From: an uncultured Desulfobacter sp.
GTDB lineage: Bacteria > Desulfobacterota > Desulfobacteria > Desulfobacterales > Desulfobacteraceae
Assembly: GCF_963664415.1 (NCBI RefSeq)
Contig: NZ_OY761442.1
Coordinates: forward strand, 124,001 to 188,000
Length of the DNA: 64,000 nt
Direction of reading: 5' to 3'
In this document: positions 8,796 through 17,547 of the stretch, piece after piece
How the letters are laid out: every line of letters starts with the position of its first letter
How positions within the stretch are numbered: the first letter of the stretch is position 1
Translations under genes and position numbers: made by a program
The notes under the pieces: model-generated
Told to the model about the DNA's origin: nothing
Databases searched by the model: none
The model's input: only the letters and a program-made list of their open reading frames with translations

Positions 8796-10080
8796 TCCAA
8801 GTGATCAGACTGTACCCGACAGAGGCAGAACCATAGATCTTGTAAAAAAAGGGCTTAATAAACGCTACCGCAAGGAGCGCTGTTTTCGTATTTGTGGGTT
8901 TGCCGCTGTTATTATCAGTTTATGCTTTTTGGCCCTGTTGTTTATTTCCATCATTTCCAATGGGTATACTGCATTTCAACAGACCCTTGTCCGGCTGGAT
9001 GTTTTTTTGGATACCAGCGTCATTGATAAAGATGATCTGGCAGGTGCTAATTATTCCAAACTGATCCATGATGCATTGGTGTCTGTTTGCCCGGATGTAA
9101 CCAAACATGATGACAAACGCAAGTTGTATAGGCTTGTCAGCACAGGTGCGGCTTACATACTCCAGGATTATGTGGCTAAAAATCGGAATGATATCGGAAC
9201 CACGATTCAGATATGGGTGCCGGCTGATGCCGATGTGGACATGTTGATGAAGGGGCACATTGACCTGGATAAACCGGAATCCCAAAGACGAATTGATAAC
9301 CGGCAGTTAGCCTGGGTGGATCATTTGGTCAGCCAGAAACGGATCAAAAAGGTGTTTAATAGGACCTTTTTTACTGCATCAGACTCAAGAGAGGCTGAAC
9401 TTGCCGGTATCCTGGGTGCTGTCTGGGGGTCTTTCTATACCCTTATCGTGACTTTGGTTCTCTCTTTACCTACTGGGATATCAGCTGCTGTGTATCTGGA
9501 AGAGTTTGCGCCGAAAAGCAGATTCAAAGATATCATTGAAGTAAATATTAATAACCTGGCAGCTGCACCGCCGCTTATGTTCGGGTTGCTGGGACTTGCC
9601 GTGTTTTTAAATTTTTTAGGTCTGCCCAGATCTGTCCCGATTGTCAGCGGGTTGGTTTTAACTTTGATGACGTTGCCCTCTATTATTCAAGTCGGTCGTT
9701 CGGCACTTAGGGCGGTACCGCATTCTATTCGTGAAGCAAGCTTAGGGATTGGTACTTCTAAAGTTCAAATGGTGGCGCATCATCTTTTGCCCCATGCCCT
9801 GCCGGGCATGGTCACCGGTACCATCATCGCCATGTCCCGGGGTTTAGGGGAAGCGGCGCCCCTTTTGATGATCGGCATGGTGGCTTTTATTGTGAATGTC
9901 CCTGTCGGATTTACAGATCCTTCTACAGTGCTGCCCGTACAAATCTTTTTGTGGGCCGGCAGTCCGGAAAAAGCATTTCTTGAAAAAGGGTCGGCTGCTA
10001 TTTTGGTGCTTCTGTTTTTTTTAGTGGTCATGAATGGTACGGCTGTCATCTTAAAAAAAATATTTGTAAAAAATCAGTGA
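8788..10080 (+). CDS. pstA: Phosphate ABC transporter permease PstA
   Basis: Second permease subunit. An N-terminal span (about residues 33-55) is followed by a large hydrophilic, probably periplasmic, domain (about 56-200) not found in short PstA proteins. The transport core then starts at AELAGILGAVWGSFYTLIVTLVLSLPTGISAAVYLEEF. The coupling loop is PHSIREASLGIGTSKVQMVAHHLLPHALPGM. It overlaps pstC by 8 bases and is followed 52 bases later by pstS. The insertion resembles extended PstA proteins of other delta-type proteobacteria. Confidence 0.93.
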   Translation: MNNPSDQTVPDRGRTIDLVKKGLNKRYRKERCFRICGFAAVIISLCFLALLFISIISNGYTAFQQTLVRLDVFLDTSVIDKDDLAGANYSKLIHDALVSVCPDVTKHDDKRKLYRLVSTGAAYILQDYVAKNRNDIGTTIQIWVPADADVDMLMKGHIDLDKPESQRRIDNRQLAWVDHLVSQKRIKKVFNRTFFTASDSREAELAGILGAVWGSFYTLIVTLVLSLPTGISAAVYLEEFAPKSRFKDIIEVNINNLAAAPPLMFGLLGLAVFLNFLGLPRSVPIVSGLVLTLMTLPSIIQVGRSALRAVPHSIREASLGIGTSKVQMVAHHLLPHALPGMVTGTIIAMSRGLGEAAPLLMIGMVAFIVNVPVGFTDPSTVLPVQIFLWAGSPEKAFLEKGSAAILVLLFFLVVMNGTAVILKKIFVKNQ

Positions 10081-10132
10081 GTCGTAGATCTTATTTGTCT
10101 TGTTGTAGAACGTATGTTCCAGGAGCATTCCC

Positions 10133-11197
10133 ATGAAAAAATTGATTGTTATTATGATTATCCCGGCTTCTTTATTATTTTTTGGAATGGCCCAAGCTTT
10201 TGGCGGTGCAGCAAGGGATTATATCACCATTGTCGGATCCTCAACAGTCTATCCATTTGCCACTGTAGTGGCTGAAAATTTTGGAAAAAAAACGCGTTTT
10301 AAAACCCCGAAAGTTGAGTCCACCGGATCCGGCGGCGGCCATAAGCTTTTTGGCGCAGGTATTGGTATAAACCATCCGGATATTACCAACAGTTCATCCC
10401 GGATTACAAAAAGTCAGCTGAAAAAAGACTTCAGCAACGGCGTAAAAGAGGTCGTTGAGGTAAAAATTGGCTATGACGGCATTGTTGTTGCAAATTCAAG
10501 ACAAAGTCCGGTGTTCAGGCTGACCAGAAAAGATCTGTTTCTTGGTCTGGCAAAACAGGTGCCTGTGACCGGAGATACCGGCGCTTTGCAACCAAACCCG
10601 TATGAAACCTGGAATCAGATAAATCCATCGCTTCCGGATACCAAAATTGAAGTGCTTGGTCCGCCGCCTACATCGGGAACTCGTGATGCGTTTATGGAAC
10701 TTGCCATGGAAGCCGGCGCAAATACATTTACATGGATAGTAAATTTGAAAACGATCGATAATAAAAGGTACAAAATAATCTGTGATACCATTCGAGAAGA
10801 CGGTGCTTACATCGAAGCCGGTGAAAATGATAACCTGATTGTGGAAAAATTGATCAAGGCCCCTGAAGCCTTAGGCGTTTTGGGCTTTTCTTTTCTGGAC
10901 CAGAACACGGATAAGATCCAGGGAACCTTTATTGACGGTGTGCAGCCGACATTTGAGGCCATTGCCGACGGATTTTATCCCTTGTCCCGGCCCCTGTATT
11001 TTTATATTAAAAAAGCACATGTCGATAATATCCCCGGCATGAGGTCATATTTGGCTGAATTCACAAGTGAAAATACCTGGGGTGATGATGGGTATCTGAC
11101 AGCAAAAGGGTTGATCCCCATGCCTATGGCGGAACGTCAGCATTATAGAAAAGTTGCTGAACAACTTATTCCTTTGACTTTGGATGATCTTAATTAA
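10133..11197 (+). CDS. pstS: Periplasmic phosphate-binding protein PstS
   Basis: Solute-binding component. A signal peptide covers about residues 1-23 (hydrophobic core IVIMIIPASLLFFGMAQA). The phosphate-binding region is visible as TIVGSSTVYPFATVVAENF with ESTGSGGGHKLFGAG, and later GPPPTSGTRDAFMEL, which supplies the Thr/Ser/Arg contacts. No lipobox is seen, so it is probably soluble in the periplasm. Placement after the permeases, not before them, differs from E. coli pstSCAB. Confidence 0.92.
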   Translation: MKKLIVIMIIPASLLFFGMAQAFGGAARDYITIVGSSTVYPFATVVAENFGKKTRFKTPKVESTGSGGGHKLFGAGIGINHPDITNSSSRITKSQLKKDFSNGVKEVVEVKIGYDGIVVANSRQSPVFRLTRKDLFLGLAKQVPVTGDTGALQPNPYETWNQINPSLPDTKIEVLGPPPTSGTRDAFMELAMEAGANTFTWIVNLKTIDNKRYKIICDTIREDGAYIEAGENDNLIVEKLIKAPEALGVLGFSFLDQNTDKIQGTFIDGVQPTFEAIADGFYPLSRPLYFYIKKAHVDNIPGMRSYLAEFTSENTWGDDGYLTAKGLIPMPMAERQHYRKVAEQLIPLTLDDLN

Positions 11198-11215
11198 GGA
11201 TAGATAAAATCAAAA

Positions 11216-12073
11216 ATGAATGAGGAACAAATAACCGGTCATACGCCCAGAAGAGCAGGGCGTCGTCCGCTGATTGAGCGGACAGAGCGGACAACCGTGG
11301 GGAAGACTACGGTTGAAAATCCCAGGATGAGCTGTCGAGATCTGGCGGTCTACTACGACTCCAAAAGAGCCATCAGCAATATTACTTTGGATATCGGGCG
11401 CAACGAAGTGATTGCAATGATCGGTCCTTCTGGGTGCGGGAAATCAACGTTTCTTCGCTGTCTTAACCGGATGAATGATACCGTTGAAAACTGTCTTGTA
11501 ACCGGCCAGGTCATCATGGATGGAAAAAATATATATGACAGTGACGTGGATGTGGTGCCGCTCAGGGCCCAGGTGGGTATGGTTTTCCAAATGCCCAACC
11601 CATTTCCAAAATCTATTTATAACAACATTGCCTATGGTGCGAGAATCCACGGTCTTGTCCGGAACCGGGAAGAGACCGACGAACTGGTTGTGGGAGCACT
11701 GAAACGGGCTGGGCTTTGGAGTGAAGTTAAGGATCGGCTGGAAATGCCCGGAACCAGTTTGTCCGGCGGTCAGCAGCAGCGTCTGTGTATTGCAAGAGCA
11801 ATTGCCGTGAATCCGGAAGTGATTCTCATGGATGAACCCTGCTCCTCCCTGGACCCCATTGCCACGGCAATTATCGAAGAACTTATTGATGAGCTTAGAC
11901 ACAATTACACCATTGCCATTGTGACGCACTCCATGCAGCAGGCATCCCGGATATCCCAGCGTACGGCCTATTTTCACCAGGGCGATCTTATCGAAGTTGG
12001 ATCAACAGATCAGATATTTTTAAATCCGCTGCACCAGCTTACTGAAGATTATATTACCGGACGGTTTGAATAG
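11216..12073 (+). CDS. pstB: Phosphate import ATP-binding protein PstB
   Basis: ATPase that powers phosphate uptake. The Walker A is GPSGCGKST, the signature LSGGQQQR and the Walker B VILMDEP followed by CSSLDP, typical of PstB. The annotated start gives a polar 35-residue extension before the family-typical start at MSCRDLAVYYDSK; an internal ATG at 11327 would remove it. Last gene of the operon; no phoU follows, so if this organism has PhoU it is encoded elsewhere. Confidence 0.95.
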   Translation: MNEEQITGHTPRRAGRRPLIERTERTTVGKTTVENPRMSCRDLAVYYDSKRAISNITLDIGRNEVIAMIGPSGCGKSTFLRCLNRMNDTVENCLVTGQVIMDGKNIYDSDVDVVPLRAQVGMVFQMPNPFPKSIYNNIAYGARIHGLVRNREETDELVVGALKRAGLWSEVKDRLEMPGTSLSGGQQQRLCIARAIAVNPEVILMDEPCSSLDPIATAIIEELIDELRHNYTIAIVTHSMQQASRISQRTAYFHQGDLIEVGSTDQIFLNPLHQLTEDYITGRFE

Positions 12074-12297
12074 TGACACAATAGTGACTGATACAAAATC
12101 GTATGAAACATATTTTTACTTTAATCAGTATCCAGCTTATGGTTCTCTATGATAACATTGTCAAATGTGATACAGTGCAGGATACTATTTGAATTTCCCA
12201 AATTGGATGGTATAAAAATTGCTGATTTGGGTAGACATCCGGCATCAAAATGGTTTACTGGATATTGAATAAAGGTATACAAAGGAGGTTATACTAA

Positions 12298-12759
12298 ATG
12301 AATTTTAAATCCGTGGATGAAATATTGGGATTTGCCATTGACAGAGAAAAAGAAGCTGTAAAATTTTATGCATCTTTTGCCGAGGAAGCGCCTTCCGCAG
12401 CACTGAAACAGACTTTCATCGATTTTTCCAAAGAGGAAGAAAAACATGTGACGCTGCTTTCCGATATTTCCGGAAACAAGGCAATGATTGACAGCTATGA
12501 GCTCAAAAAGATCCCTGATCTTAAAATAAGCAATTACATGGTGGATACCGAATATGAAAAAGGCATGCCTATGCCTGAAGTTTTGAAACTTGCCATGAAA
12601 AGAGAGGAAAAATCCGTCAAGCTGTATCAGGTCCTATCGGAGAAGACTGATAATGCAGATGCAAAAAAGCTGTTTCAGATCCTTGTCCAGGAAGAGTCCA
12701 AGCATAAACTTGGCCTGGAATCCATGTATGATGATTATCTGGCAAACAATGAAGGATAA
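12298..12759 (+). CDS. Rubrerythrin-type ferritin-like diiron protein (no rubredoxin domain)
   Basis: A 153-residue four-helix protein. Metal-ligand motifs are the E in AIDREKEAVKFYASF, EEEKH (EExxH type), then EEKSVKLY and EESKH, matching the paired ExxH pattern of diiron ferritin-like proteins. The C-terminal rubredoxin domain of classical rubrerythrin is missing. Such proteins usually remove peroxide in anaerobes with electrons from rubredoxins, and two rubredoxins are encoded at 19.7-20.2 kb. AAAGGAGG lies 10 bases before the ATG, and a terminator follows. Confidence 0.85.
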   Translation: MNFKSVDEILGFAIDREKEAVKFYASFAEEAPSAALKQTFIDFSKEEEKHVTLLSDISGNKAMIDSYELKKIPDLKISNYMVDTEYEKGMPMPEVLKLAMKREEKSVKLYQVLSEKTDNADAKKLFQILVQEESKHKLGLESMYDDYLANNEG

Positions 12760-12798
12760 TTTTTAATACTGATCCTCGACAAAGTCCCAGCATTGCAC

Positions 12799-12843
12799 AA
12801 GCCATGAGGATTTTATATCCAACAGCATTCTCATGGCTTTTTC
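12799..12843 (+). terminator. Rho-independent terminator after the ferritin-like gene
   Basis: The stem AAGCCATGAG / CTCATGGCTT closes a 21-base loop and is followed by TTT. A possible early ATG for the next gene (12833) falls inside the 3' arm, which argues against that start. Confidence 0.7.
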
Positions 12844-12871
12844 GCAGAGTCAGAGTAAAGAACTGTTCACT

Positions 12872-13663
12872 ATGGGTAAAAAAACACAATTAAAGCTGAT
12901 TTCATGGAATGTAAACGGGCTTCGTGCGGTTTTGAAAAAGGAATTTTTTGATTCTGTAGCCGACATGGACCCGGACATTCTGATGCTCCAGGAGACAAAG
13001 CTTCAGGAGGATCAACGAAGTGACCAGATGATTCAGTTTGGTGACTACGAAAGCTTTTGGAATTATTCAACCGTTAAAAAGGGTTACTCCGGTGTGGTCT
13101 CATACACAAAAATCACGCCGAATGCTGTGACAACCCAGTTTGGTATGCCCGAATATGATGGTGAGGGCCGGATAATAAGAATGGACTTTAAGCGGTTTGT
13201 TTTGTTTAACATCTATTTTCCCAACGGCCAGATGAACGATGAAAGGCTTGCCTATAAATTGGCGTTTTATGATTGGTTTATTGATTATGCCCAAGAATTA
13301 AGAGATAAGGGAAAATCAATTATCGTCACCGGTGATTTTAACACAGCCCATAATGAGATCGATTTGAAAAATCCGGGGCCTAACGCGAAGCGATCCGGCT
13401 TCTTGCGGATCGAGCGGGATGTGTTGGATAAAATGTTGGATATGGGGTATGTGGACACCTTTCGCCATTTTTATCCTGAAACGGTGAAATATTCGTGGTG
13501 GTCCTACCGTTTTAATGCAAGAAAAAATAATGCAGGATGGCGTATTGACTACTTTTTTGTCACCCGTGATCTCATTGAAAACGGTGTTGTAAAAGACGCA
13601 TTCATTGATAATGAAATTTTTGGTTCTGATCACTGCCCTGTGGGATTGGTGGTTGAAGTGTAG
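12872..13663 (+). CDS. xth: Exodeoxyribonuclease III / AP endonuclease
   Basis: Cleaves DNA 5' to abasic sites in base-excision repair. Motifs of the ExoIII family run in order: LISWNVNGLRA, LQETKL (catalytic Glu), IYFPNGQ, VTGDFNTAH, NAGWRIDYFFVT and SDHCPVGLVVEV (catalytic Asp-His). The start at 12872 gives 263 residues, normal for the family; the ATG at 12833 is inside the upstream terminator stem. It may support oxygen tolerance with its neighbours, but co-transcription is unlikely because terminators lie on both sides. Confidence 0.95.
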   Translation: MGKKTQLKLISWNVNGLRAVLKKEFFDSVADMDPDILMLQETKLQEDQRSDQMIQFGDYESFWNYSTVKKGYSGVVSYTKITPNAVTTQFGMPEYDGEGRIIRMDFKRFVLFNIYFPNGQMNDERLAYKLAFYDWFIDYAQELRDKGKSIIVTGDFNTAHNEIDLKNPGPNAKRSGFLRIERDVLDKMLDMGYVDTFRHFYPETVKYSWWSYRFNARKNNAGWRIDYFFVTRDLIENGVVKDAFIDNEIFGSDHCPVGLVVEV

Positions 13664-13687
13664 TCACGTTAACCGTACCTAAATTAT

Positions 13688-13734
13688 AAGACCCTGCCAG
13701 AAACAAACTTATGTATGGCAGGGTCTTGTTTTTT
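13688..13734 (+). terminator. Rho-independent terminator after xth
   Basis: A perfect 12-bp stem AAGACCCTGCCA / TGGCAGGGTCTT is followed by GTTTTTT. Confidence 0.85.
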
Positions 13735-13763
13735 AGGAAATACTAAGTGTCTGAACACAAGTT

Positions 13764-13921
13764 TTGTTTGGACGAAGAGTTGCCCAGATGCAAGGCGCAT
13801 AAAAATTTGCAACCAGAGCAACCTAATGGTTGTGAGGCCCGATTTTAATATTTGGCAAATTTTTATGCAACGCTGCAGGCGAGTGACTTTGTGGGCATGC
13901 GCCCCTCTAACGAGCCGTTCA
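13764..13921. repeat. Long palindromic intergenic repeat
   Basis: A perfect 14-bp inverted repeat, GCATAAAAATTTGC / GCAAATTTTTATGC, surrounds a centre with AACC / GGTT pairing. The flanks AAGGCGCATAA and GCTGCAGGCGAG are GC-rich. It lies between the convergent xth and ferredoxin-thioredoxin reductase genes. The AAGGCGC sequence is shared with the repeat near 2.25 kb, suggesting a dispersed family. Confidence 0.55.
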
Positions 13922-13925
13922 AACA

Positions 13926-14255
13926 CTATATTATTTTTTCTGCGGGCCTTCTTTCCGGGACATACTCCGGTACCGCTTCAAGATTGTTCACTCTTTCCGA
14001 GACATAAAGCCCGCAATAACAGGCGCCAAATTCTTCCATATCCGCCTTACGGTATTCGCAGGGACAAATAATATCCTTGTCGTGTTCCCTGTCCCCACAG
14101 GCCAGGCGGCATGGACAGGCCATATAGCCGTACCTTTCTCTGTTGAGTTGCAGGCTTTCCAGCAATTCAAATACCAGGTCTTTGTCTTTGTTAAAAAAAG
14201 CCCCTTGTTTTTCCTGTGATTTTTTCAGAGCATCATAAAGCTGTTCTGTGTTCAT
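13926..14255 (-). CDS. Ferredoxin:thioredoxin reductase catalytic (beta) subunit
   Basis: This subunit uses a 4Fe-4S cluster beside a redox-active disulfide to pass ferredoxin electrons to a thiol protein. The characteristic spacing CPC-x(16)-CPC-x(14)-CYC is present (MACPCRLACGDREHD, IICPCEYRKAD, EFGACYCGLY). At 109 residues it is full length. No variable (alpha) subunit is nearby, as usual for anaerobes. The gene overlaps the upstream glutaredoxin gene by 4 bases, so the glutaredoxin may be its redox partner. Confidence 0.9.
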   Translation of the reverse strand: MNTEQLYDALKKSQEKQGAFFNKDKDLVFELLESLQLNRERYGYMACPCRLACGDREHDKDIICPCEYRKADMEEFGACYCGLYVSERVNNLEAVPEYVPERRPAEKII

Positions 14256-14515
14256 TCTTTTATTCCCAATGCTTTTTTAATATCGTTTTGCTTATTTCCG
14301 ACAATTACAGTCTCTTTATCGATTTCGATGGTGGGAAAAGAGCATCTTGGGTTCAATGCTTTGATTTCCTTGAGAAGTTCCTTACGTTCATCCCCCTTGA
14401 AGTCGTCAACCTGTACATATTCATATTCAATATTGTGTTCATCAAACAGCTTTTTGGTGGCTCTACAGTGGCTGCATGTACTTAATCCGTATAGTTTGGG
14501 GATACAATTATCCAT
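14252..14515 (-). CDS. Glutaredoxin-family (NrdH-like) thiol protein
   Basis: An 87-residue thioredoxin-fold protein with the active-site motif CSHC (residues 14-17), a cis-proline segment in SFPTIEI and a C-terminal helix. The vicinal-cysteine motif differs from CPYC of classical glutaredoxins. It is the first gene of a two-gene minus-strand operon with the ferredoxin:thioredoxin reductase subunit. The simplest reading is a ferredoxin-driven thiol-reducing pair; this is inference from the overlap. Start ATG at 14515 follows AAGGAGAAA. Confidence 0.88.
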   Translation of the reverse strand: MDNCIPKLYGLSTCSHCRATKKLFDEHNIEYEYVQVDDFKGDERKELLKEIKALNPRCSFPTIEIDKETVIVGNKQNDIKKALGIKE

Positions 14516-15101
14516 TTAACTTTTTCTCCTTAAATATTTCAAATTTTTAACCGTCATGGTCATCACGATTAAAATAAAGCATATATTATGCCTGCACAAA
14601 AGTTAATGTCAATGTGCAATATTTCAAATTACTGGGGTATAATTTTTTCGCAACGCTTTATGAATATTTGAGAAAATAAGGTAATACGTGTCACCGCAGG
14701 CGTGAACAAGGCATCCCTTGTTCGCAGTATGTTGGATCCGTGTGACATTAATAAGAATGTAAAAAAGTGTTTTTTCTCTTGCTTTTTATTTTTGTATCTT
14801 GTTATATTCGTAAAAATTCTTCAGATAACGATCAAACGAAAAACTTACGAAAAATTAAAAACAATCAGTTGTTTTATGTATCGTCAACGATACGTCTTGA
14901 TGAGACATATGTGTGTTAACGCTTTCCTTTTGAGGCGAGCCTGGTAACTGATTCTCCCGAATAATGCCATTATAGGTGTTGTGCTGGTATAAAATCGCAA
15001 ATAAACAAATGATGGTATTGTTTTTGCAGGATTTCTGCATTAGATTAACAATCGGGTTTGGATGCTTTTGATCCACCCGGTTAAACAAAGGAGGCAAAAA
15101 A
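14516..15101. other. Intergenic region between divergent redox operons
   Basis: About 590 AT-rich bases between the glutaredoxin gene (minus) and the small gene before desulfoferrodoxin (plus). The only structured part seen is the nested inverted repeat at 14689-14747. A short open frame at 14702-14947 has no family features and no ribosome site and was not called. Confidence 0.5.
14689..14747. repeat. Nested inverted repeat
   Basis: The inner hairpin GAACAAGG-CATC-CCTTGTTC is enclosed by TGTCAC / GTGACA. No T run follows. Function unknown; it could be an RNA structure or an operator. Confidence 0.45.
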
Positions 15102-15329
15102 ATGACTAAAGTGATTGCGCATCAAAGAAATGAAAGCCGGCCGGAAAAAAAACGGGCTCCTTTTTATGGTGCGATTAAGTCTGAAAATGAATTTTATTTT
15201 CAAATTGCCTCGTTGTTCCGGGAGGCGACCAAAGGCCGCAGACAATTATCAGGGCAAATGTTTGAGCAGATGCTCAAAGCAAAAGCAGCAGATTGCCCTC
15301 TTGAAAAGTCTGTCTACAACCGATATTAA
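15102..15329 (+). CDS. Small hypothetical protein upstream of desulfoferrodoxin
   Basis: A 75-residue, strongly basic protein, not recognised. It is called because of the excellent ribosome site AAAGGAGG 7-8 bases before the ATG and its position 69 bases upstream of the desulfoferrodoxin gene with no terminator between, implying one transcript. It has no cysteine pair or membrane span; the second half (FYFQIASLFREATKGRR...) could form an amphipathic helix. Confidence 0.6.
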   Translation: MTKVIAHQRNESRPEKKRAPFYGAIKSENEFYFQIASLFREATKGRRQLSGQMFEQMLKAKAADCPLEKSVYNRY

Positions 15330-15398
15330 TAGCAGGGTCAAAAACTGGCTCTCACAGGCAGCGTTTCATAAACTTTTTAAACAAAAGGAGTGTTATCA

Positions 15399-15779
15399 AT
15401 GGCTGAAAAAATGGGAATTTATAAATGTCAAAAATGCGGCAACATTGTTCAGGTTCTTCATGGTGAACAACCGCCGGCAACCTGCTGCGGAAAACCCATG
15501 GATCGCCTGGTGGCCAACACGGTTGATGCCGCTAAAGAAAAACATGTTCCCGTACTTGAAAAAATTGAAGGTGGTTACAAAGTGTCTGTGGGCAGCGTTG
15601 CTCATCCCATGACAAAAGAACACTATATCGAATGGATTGAACTTGTATCCTGTAACGGTGCATATGTTCAGCGTATGATGCTCGAACCGGATGCGGCGCC
15701 CGAAGCGGTTTTTAAATGTGACGAAGACAAAGTTGAAGCCATGGCGTATTGCAATCTTCACGGGCTGTGGAAAGCTTAA
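15399..15779 (+). CDS. dfx: Desulfoferrodoxin (superoxide reductase)
   Basis: Reduces superoxide to hydrogen peroxide without releasing oxygen, a hallmark of anaerobes. The N-terminal desulforedoxin domain has YKCQKCGN and TCCGKPM, the Cys4 iron centre I. The neelaredoxin domain supplies centre II ligands: HGEQ-type and HPMTKEHYIEW histidines and the C-terminal CNLHGLW (Cys and His). The 126-residue length is typical of class I. AAAGGAG lies 8 bases before the ATG at 15399. A terminator follows. Confidence 0.96.
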   Translation: MAEKMGIYKCQKCGNIVQVLHGEQPPATCCGKPMDRLVANTVDAAKEKHVPVLEKIEGGYKVSVGSVAHPMTKEHYIEWIELVSCNGAYVQRMMLEPDAAPEAVFKCDEDKVEAMAYCNLHGLWKA

Positions 15780-16131
15780 AGTTTTATGTAGAACCAGACA
15801 TTATTTTTGGTATGAACCGGCAGTTATGAGGACATGATATGCTGGTGTCTCCAAATGTAAAAGACCCGCTGTCTTTAACTCAAAAGACCGCGGGTCGTTT
15901 ATTTGTTACCTGTCATTATTTTTTACAAATCGGCAAAATTTGTTCACGGGTATCCTTTTTTCATCTATGGTCCTCTGTCCTTTCGAGAAAATGATTTTAA
16001 CTTGAATGGTATTCCTATAAAATAAATCCTAAAAAATTAATTAATTTGCAGTCTCCCCCCCGGATAAGGTGGCGGTCCTTATGGCTTGAGGTTGATTTTT
16101 TGACCGTTACAAATTTGAGGACTTAAATTTT
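15780..16131. other. Intergenic region before the TIGR01777 gene
   Basis: Holds the terminator at 15861-15906 and a small inverted repeat ATAAGG / CCTTAT (16064-16069 and 16077-16082). No gene was seen. Confidence 0.5.
15861..15906 (+). terminator. Rho-independent terminator after desulfoferrodoxin
   Basis: GACCCGC / GCGGGTC arms (15863-15869 and 15890-15896) are followed by GTTTATTTGTT. Confidence 0.65.
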
Positions 16132-17547
16132 ATGATAAAAAAAATATTTATTCAAAAAAGCCCAATTCATGCCCCTGTATCAGCTCTCTTTGCCTGGCAT
16201 GAAAAAGATGGCGCCATCAATCGGCTTACCCCGCCATGGGCACCTTTGTCACTGGTGGCAAGAACGGGCAGGGGCATTGACAAAGGCGTTGAAGTTACAT
16301 TCAAAATAAAGATTTTTGGAATTCCCATGAAATGGCAGGCCCGGCATATAGGTTACAAAAAAAACGCAATGTTTCGGGACTGTCAAATTAAAGGCCCTTT
16401 TGCCCATTGGGAGCACTCTCATCTGTTTCATGAGCGTTCACCGGATATAACCGTTATGGAAGATCAGGTCAGGTTTAGTCTCCCCTTCGGCATTTTCAGC
16501 CTCCCTTTTTACGGATACGCCAAAAGAGAACTATCGCGCATGTTTTTTTATCGGCATCAGGTGCTCAAATATGATATGGAGAACCGGGTGGGTAAAATAC
16601 AAAAAAAGCGGATTTTGATCTCAGGCGGGTCCGGCGCCATTGGAAAAACGCTGGTCTCTTTTTTAAGGACCTGTGGTCATGAAGTAATCTGTCTGGTGCG
16701 TGATTCTTCGGTTCGTGATTTAAATAAACAATCACAAGATGTGCACTTCTGGGATCCTTACAGCAATGTTTTAGATATGGATGCCATTGGACCTGTTGAT
16801 GCGGTGATTAATTTGAACGGGGTGGATATTTCCAAAGGGAAATGGACTTTTAGTCAGCGTGCCAAAATTCTCAATTCACGGGTGATTTCTACCCAGGTAC
16901 TTGTGGAAAAGATGAGACAAATGCCCCATCCACCGTCCACCTTTATTTCTGCCTCTGCCATTGGGTTTTATGGTGATGGTGGACAGAGCAGACTGACAGA
17001 GGAAAGCGAAGGGAGCGATTGCTTTATCTCCCGGGTTTGTCGTCAGTGGGAAGCAGCTTCCTTGGGAGCCATGGATGCAGGTATCCGTACAGTACAACTG
17101 CGAATCGGCGTGGTGCTGACCCCGGCCGGCGGGGCGTTGGAACGTATGTTGCAACCTTTTCTAATGGGGCTTGGTACCCGGCTGGCCGATGGTAAACAGT
17201 ACATGAGCTGGATCGGCATGGAAGATGTGCTGGGCGGTATTCTTCATATCCTTGGAAACAAAGAGATCCGTGGGCCGGTAAATCTTACGGCGCCGGAACC
17301 TGTGACTAATAGGGAATTTACTCATACCCTGGCTGGGATACTGGGGCGCCGTGCACCCTTTGTTTTGCCAAAAGCCGCTGTGTTGGCGCTTTGGGGGGAG
17401 ATGGGAAAGGAAACCTTGCTGGCTTCAGCCAGGGTCATGCCTGAAAAATTAATTAAAAGCGGCTATAAATTTGTCCATCCCAAATTGGGAAGGGCCCTAT
17501 GCCATGTGCTGGGCAGGGTGCCGCAAAAAACAGATGGAAAAATGTAA
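16132..17547 (+). CDS. TIGR01777-family NAD(P)-dependent epimerase with N-terminal SRPBCC-like domain
   Basis: A 471-residue two-part protein. Residues ~1-150 resemble a START/SRPBCC ligand-binding domain. The second part opens with the Rossmann motif ISGGSGAIGKTLVSFL (about residues 161-176). It continues with the SDR-type SASAIGFYGDGG and RIGVVLTPAGGALERM and ends in the short DUF1731-like tail (PKAAVLALWGEMGKETLLASARVMPEKL). The family includes E. coli YfcH; the substrate is unknown. The next gene starts at the following base, so the two are coupled. Confidence 0.85.
   Translation: MIKKIFIQKSPIHAPVSALFAWHEKDGAINRLTPPWAPLSLVARTGRGIDKGVEVTFKIKIFGIPMKWQARHIGYKKNAMFRDCQIKGPFAHWEHSHLFHERSPDITVMEDQVRFSLPFGIFSLPFYGYAKRELSRMFFYRHQVLKYDMENRVGKIQKKRILISGGSGAIGKTLVSFLRTCGHEVICLVRDSSVRDLNKQSQDVHFWDPYSNVLDMDAIGPVDAVINLNGVDISKGKWTFSQRAKILNSRVISTQVLVEKMRQMPHPPSTFISASAIGFYGDGGQSRLTEESEGSDCFISRVCRQWEAASLGAMDAGIRTVQLRIGVVLTPAGGALERMLQPFLMGLGTRLADGKQYMSWIGMEDVLGGILHILGNKEIRGPVNLTAPEPVTNREFTHTLAGILGRRAPFVLPKAAVLALWGEMGKETLLASARVMPEKLIKSGYKFVHPKLGRALCHVLGRVPQKTDGKM

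Noticed and set aside
14702..14947. 81-codon open frame between the redox operons
   Set aside because: No ribosome site, odd composition, and it runs through an inverted repeat.
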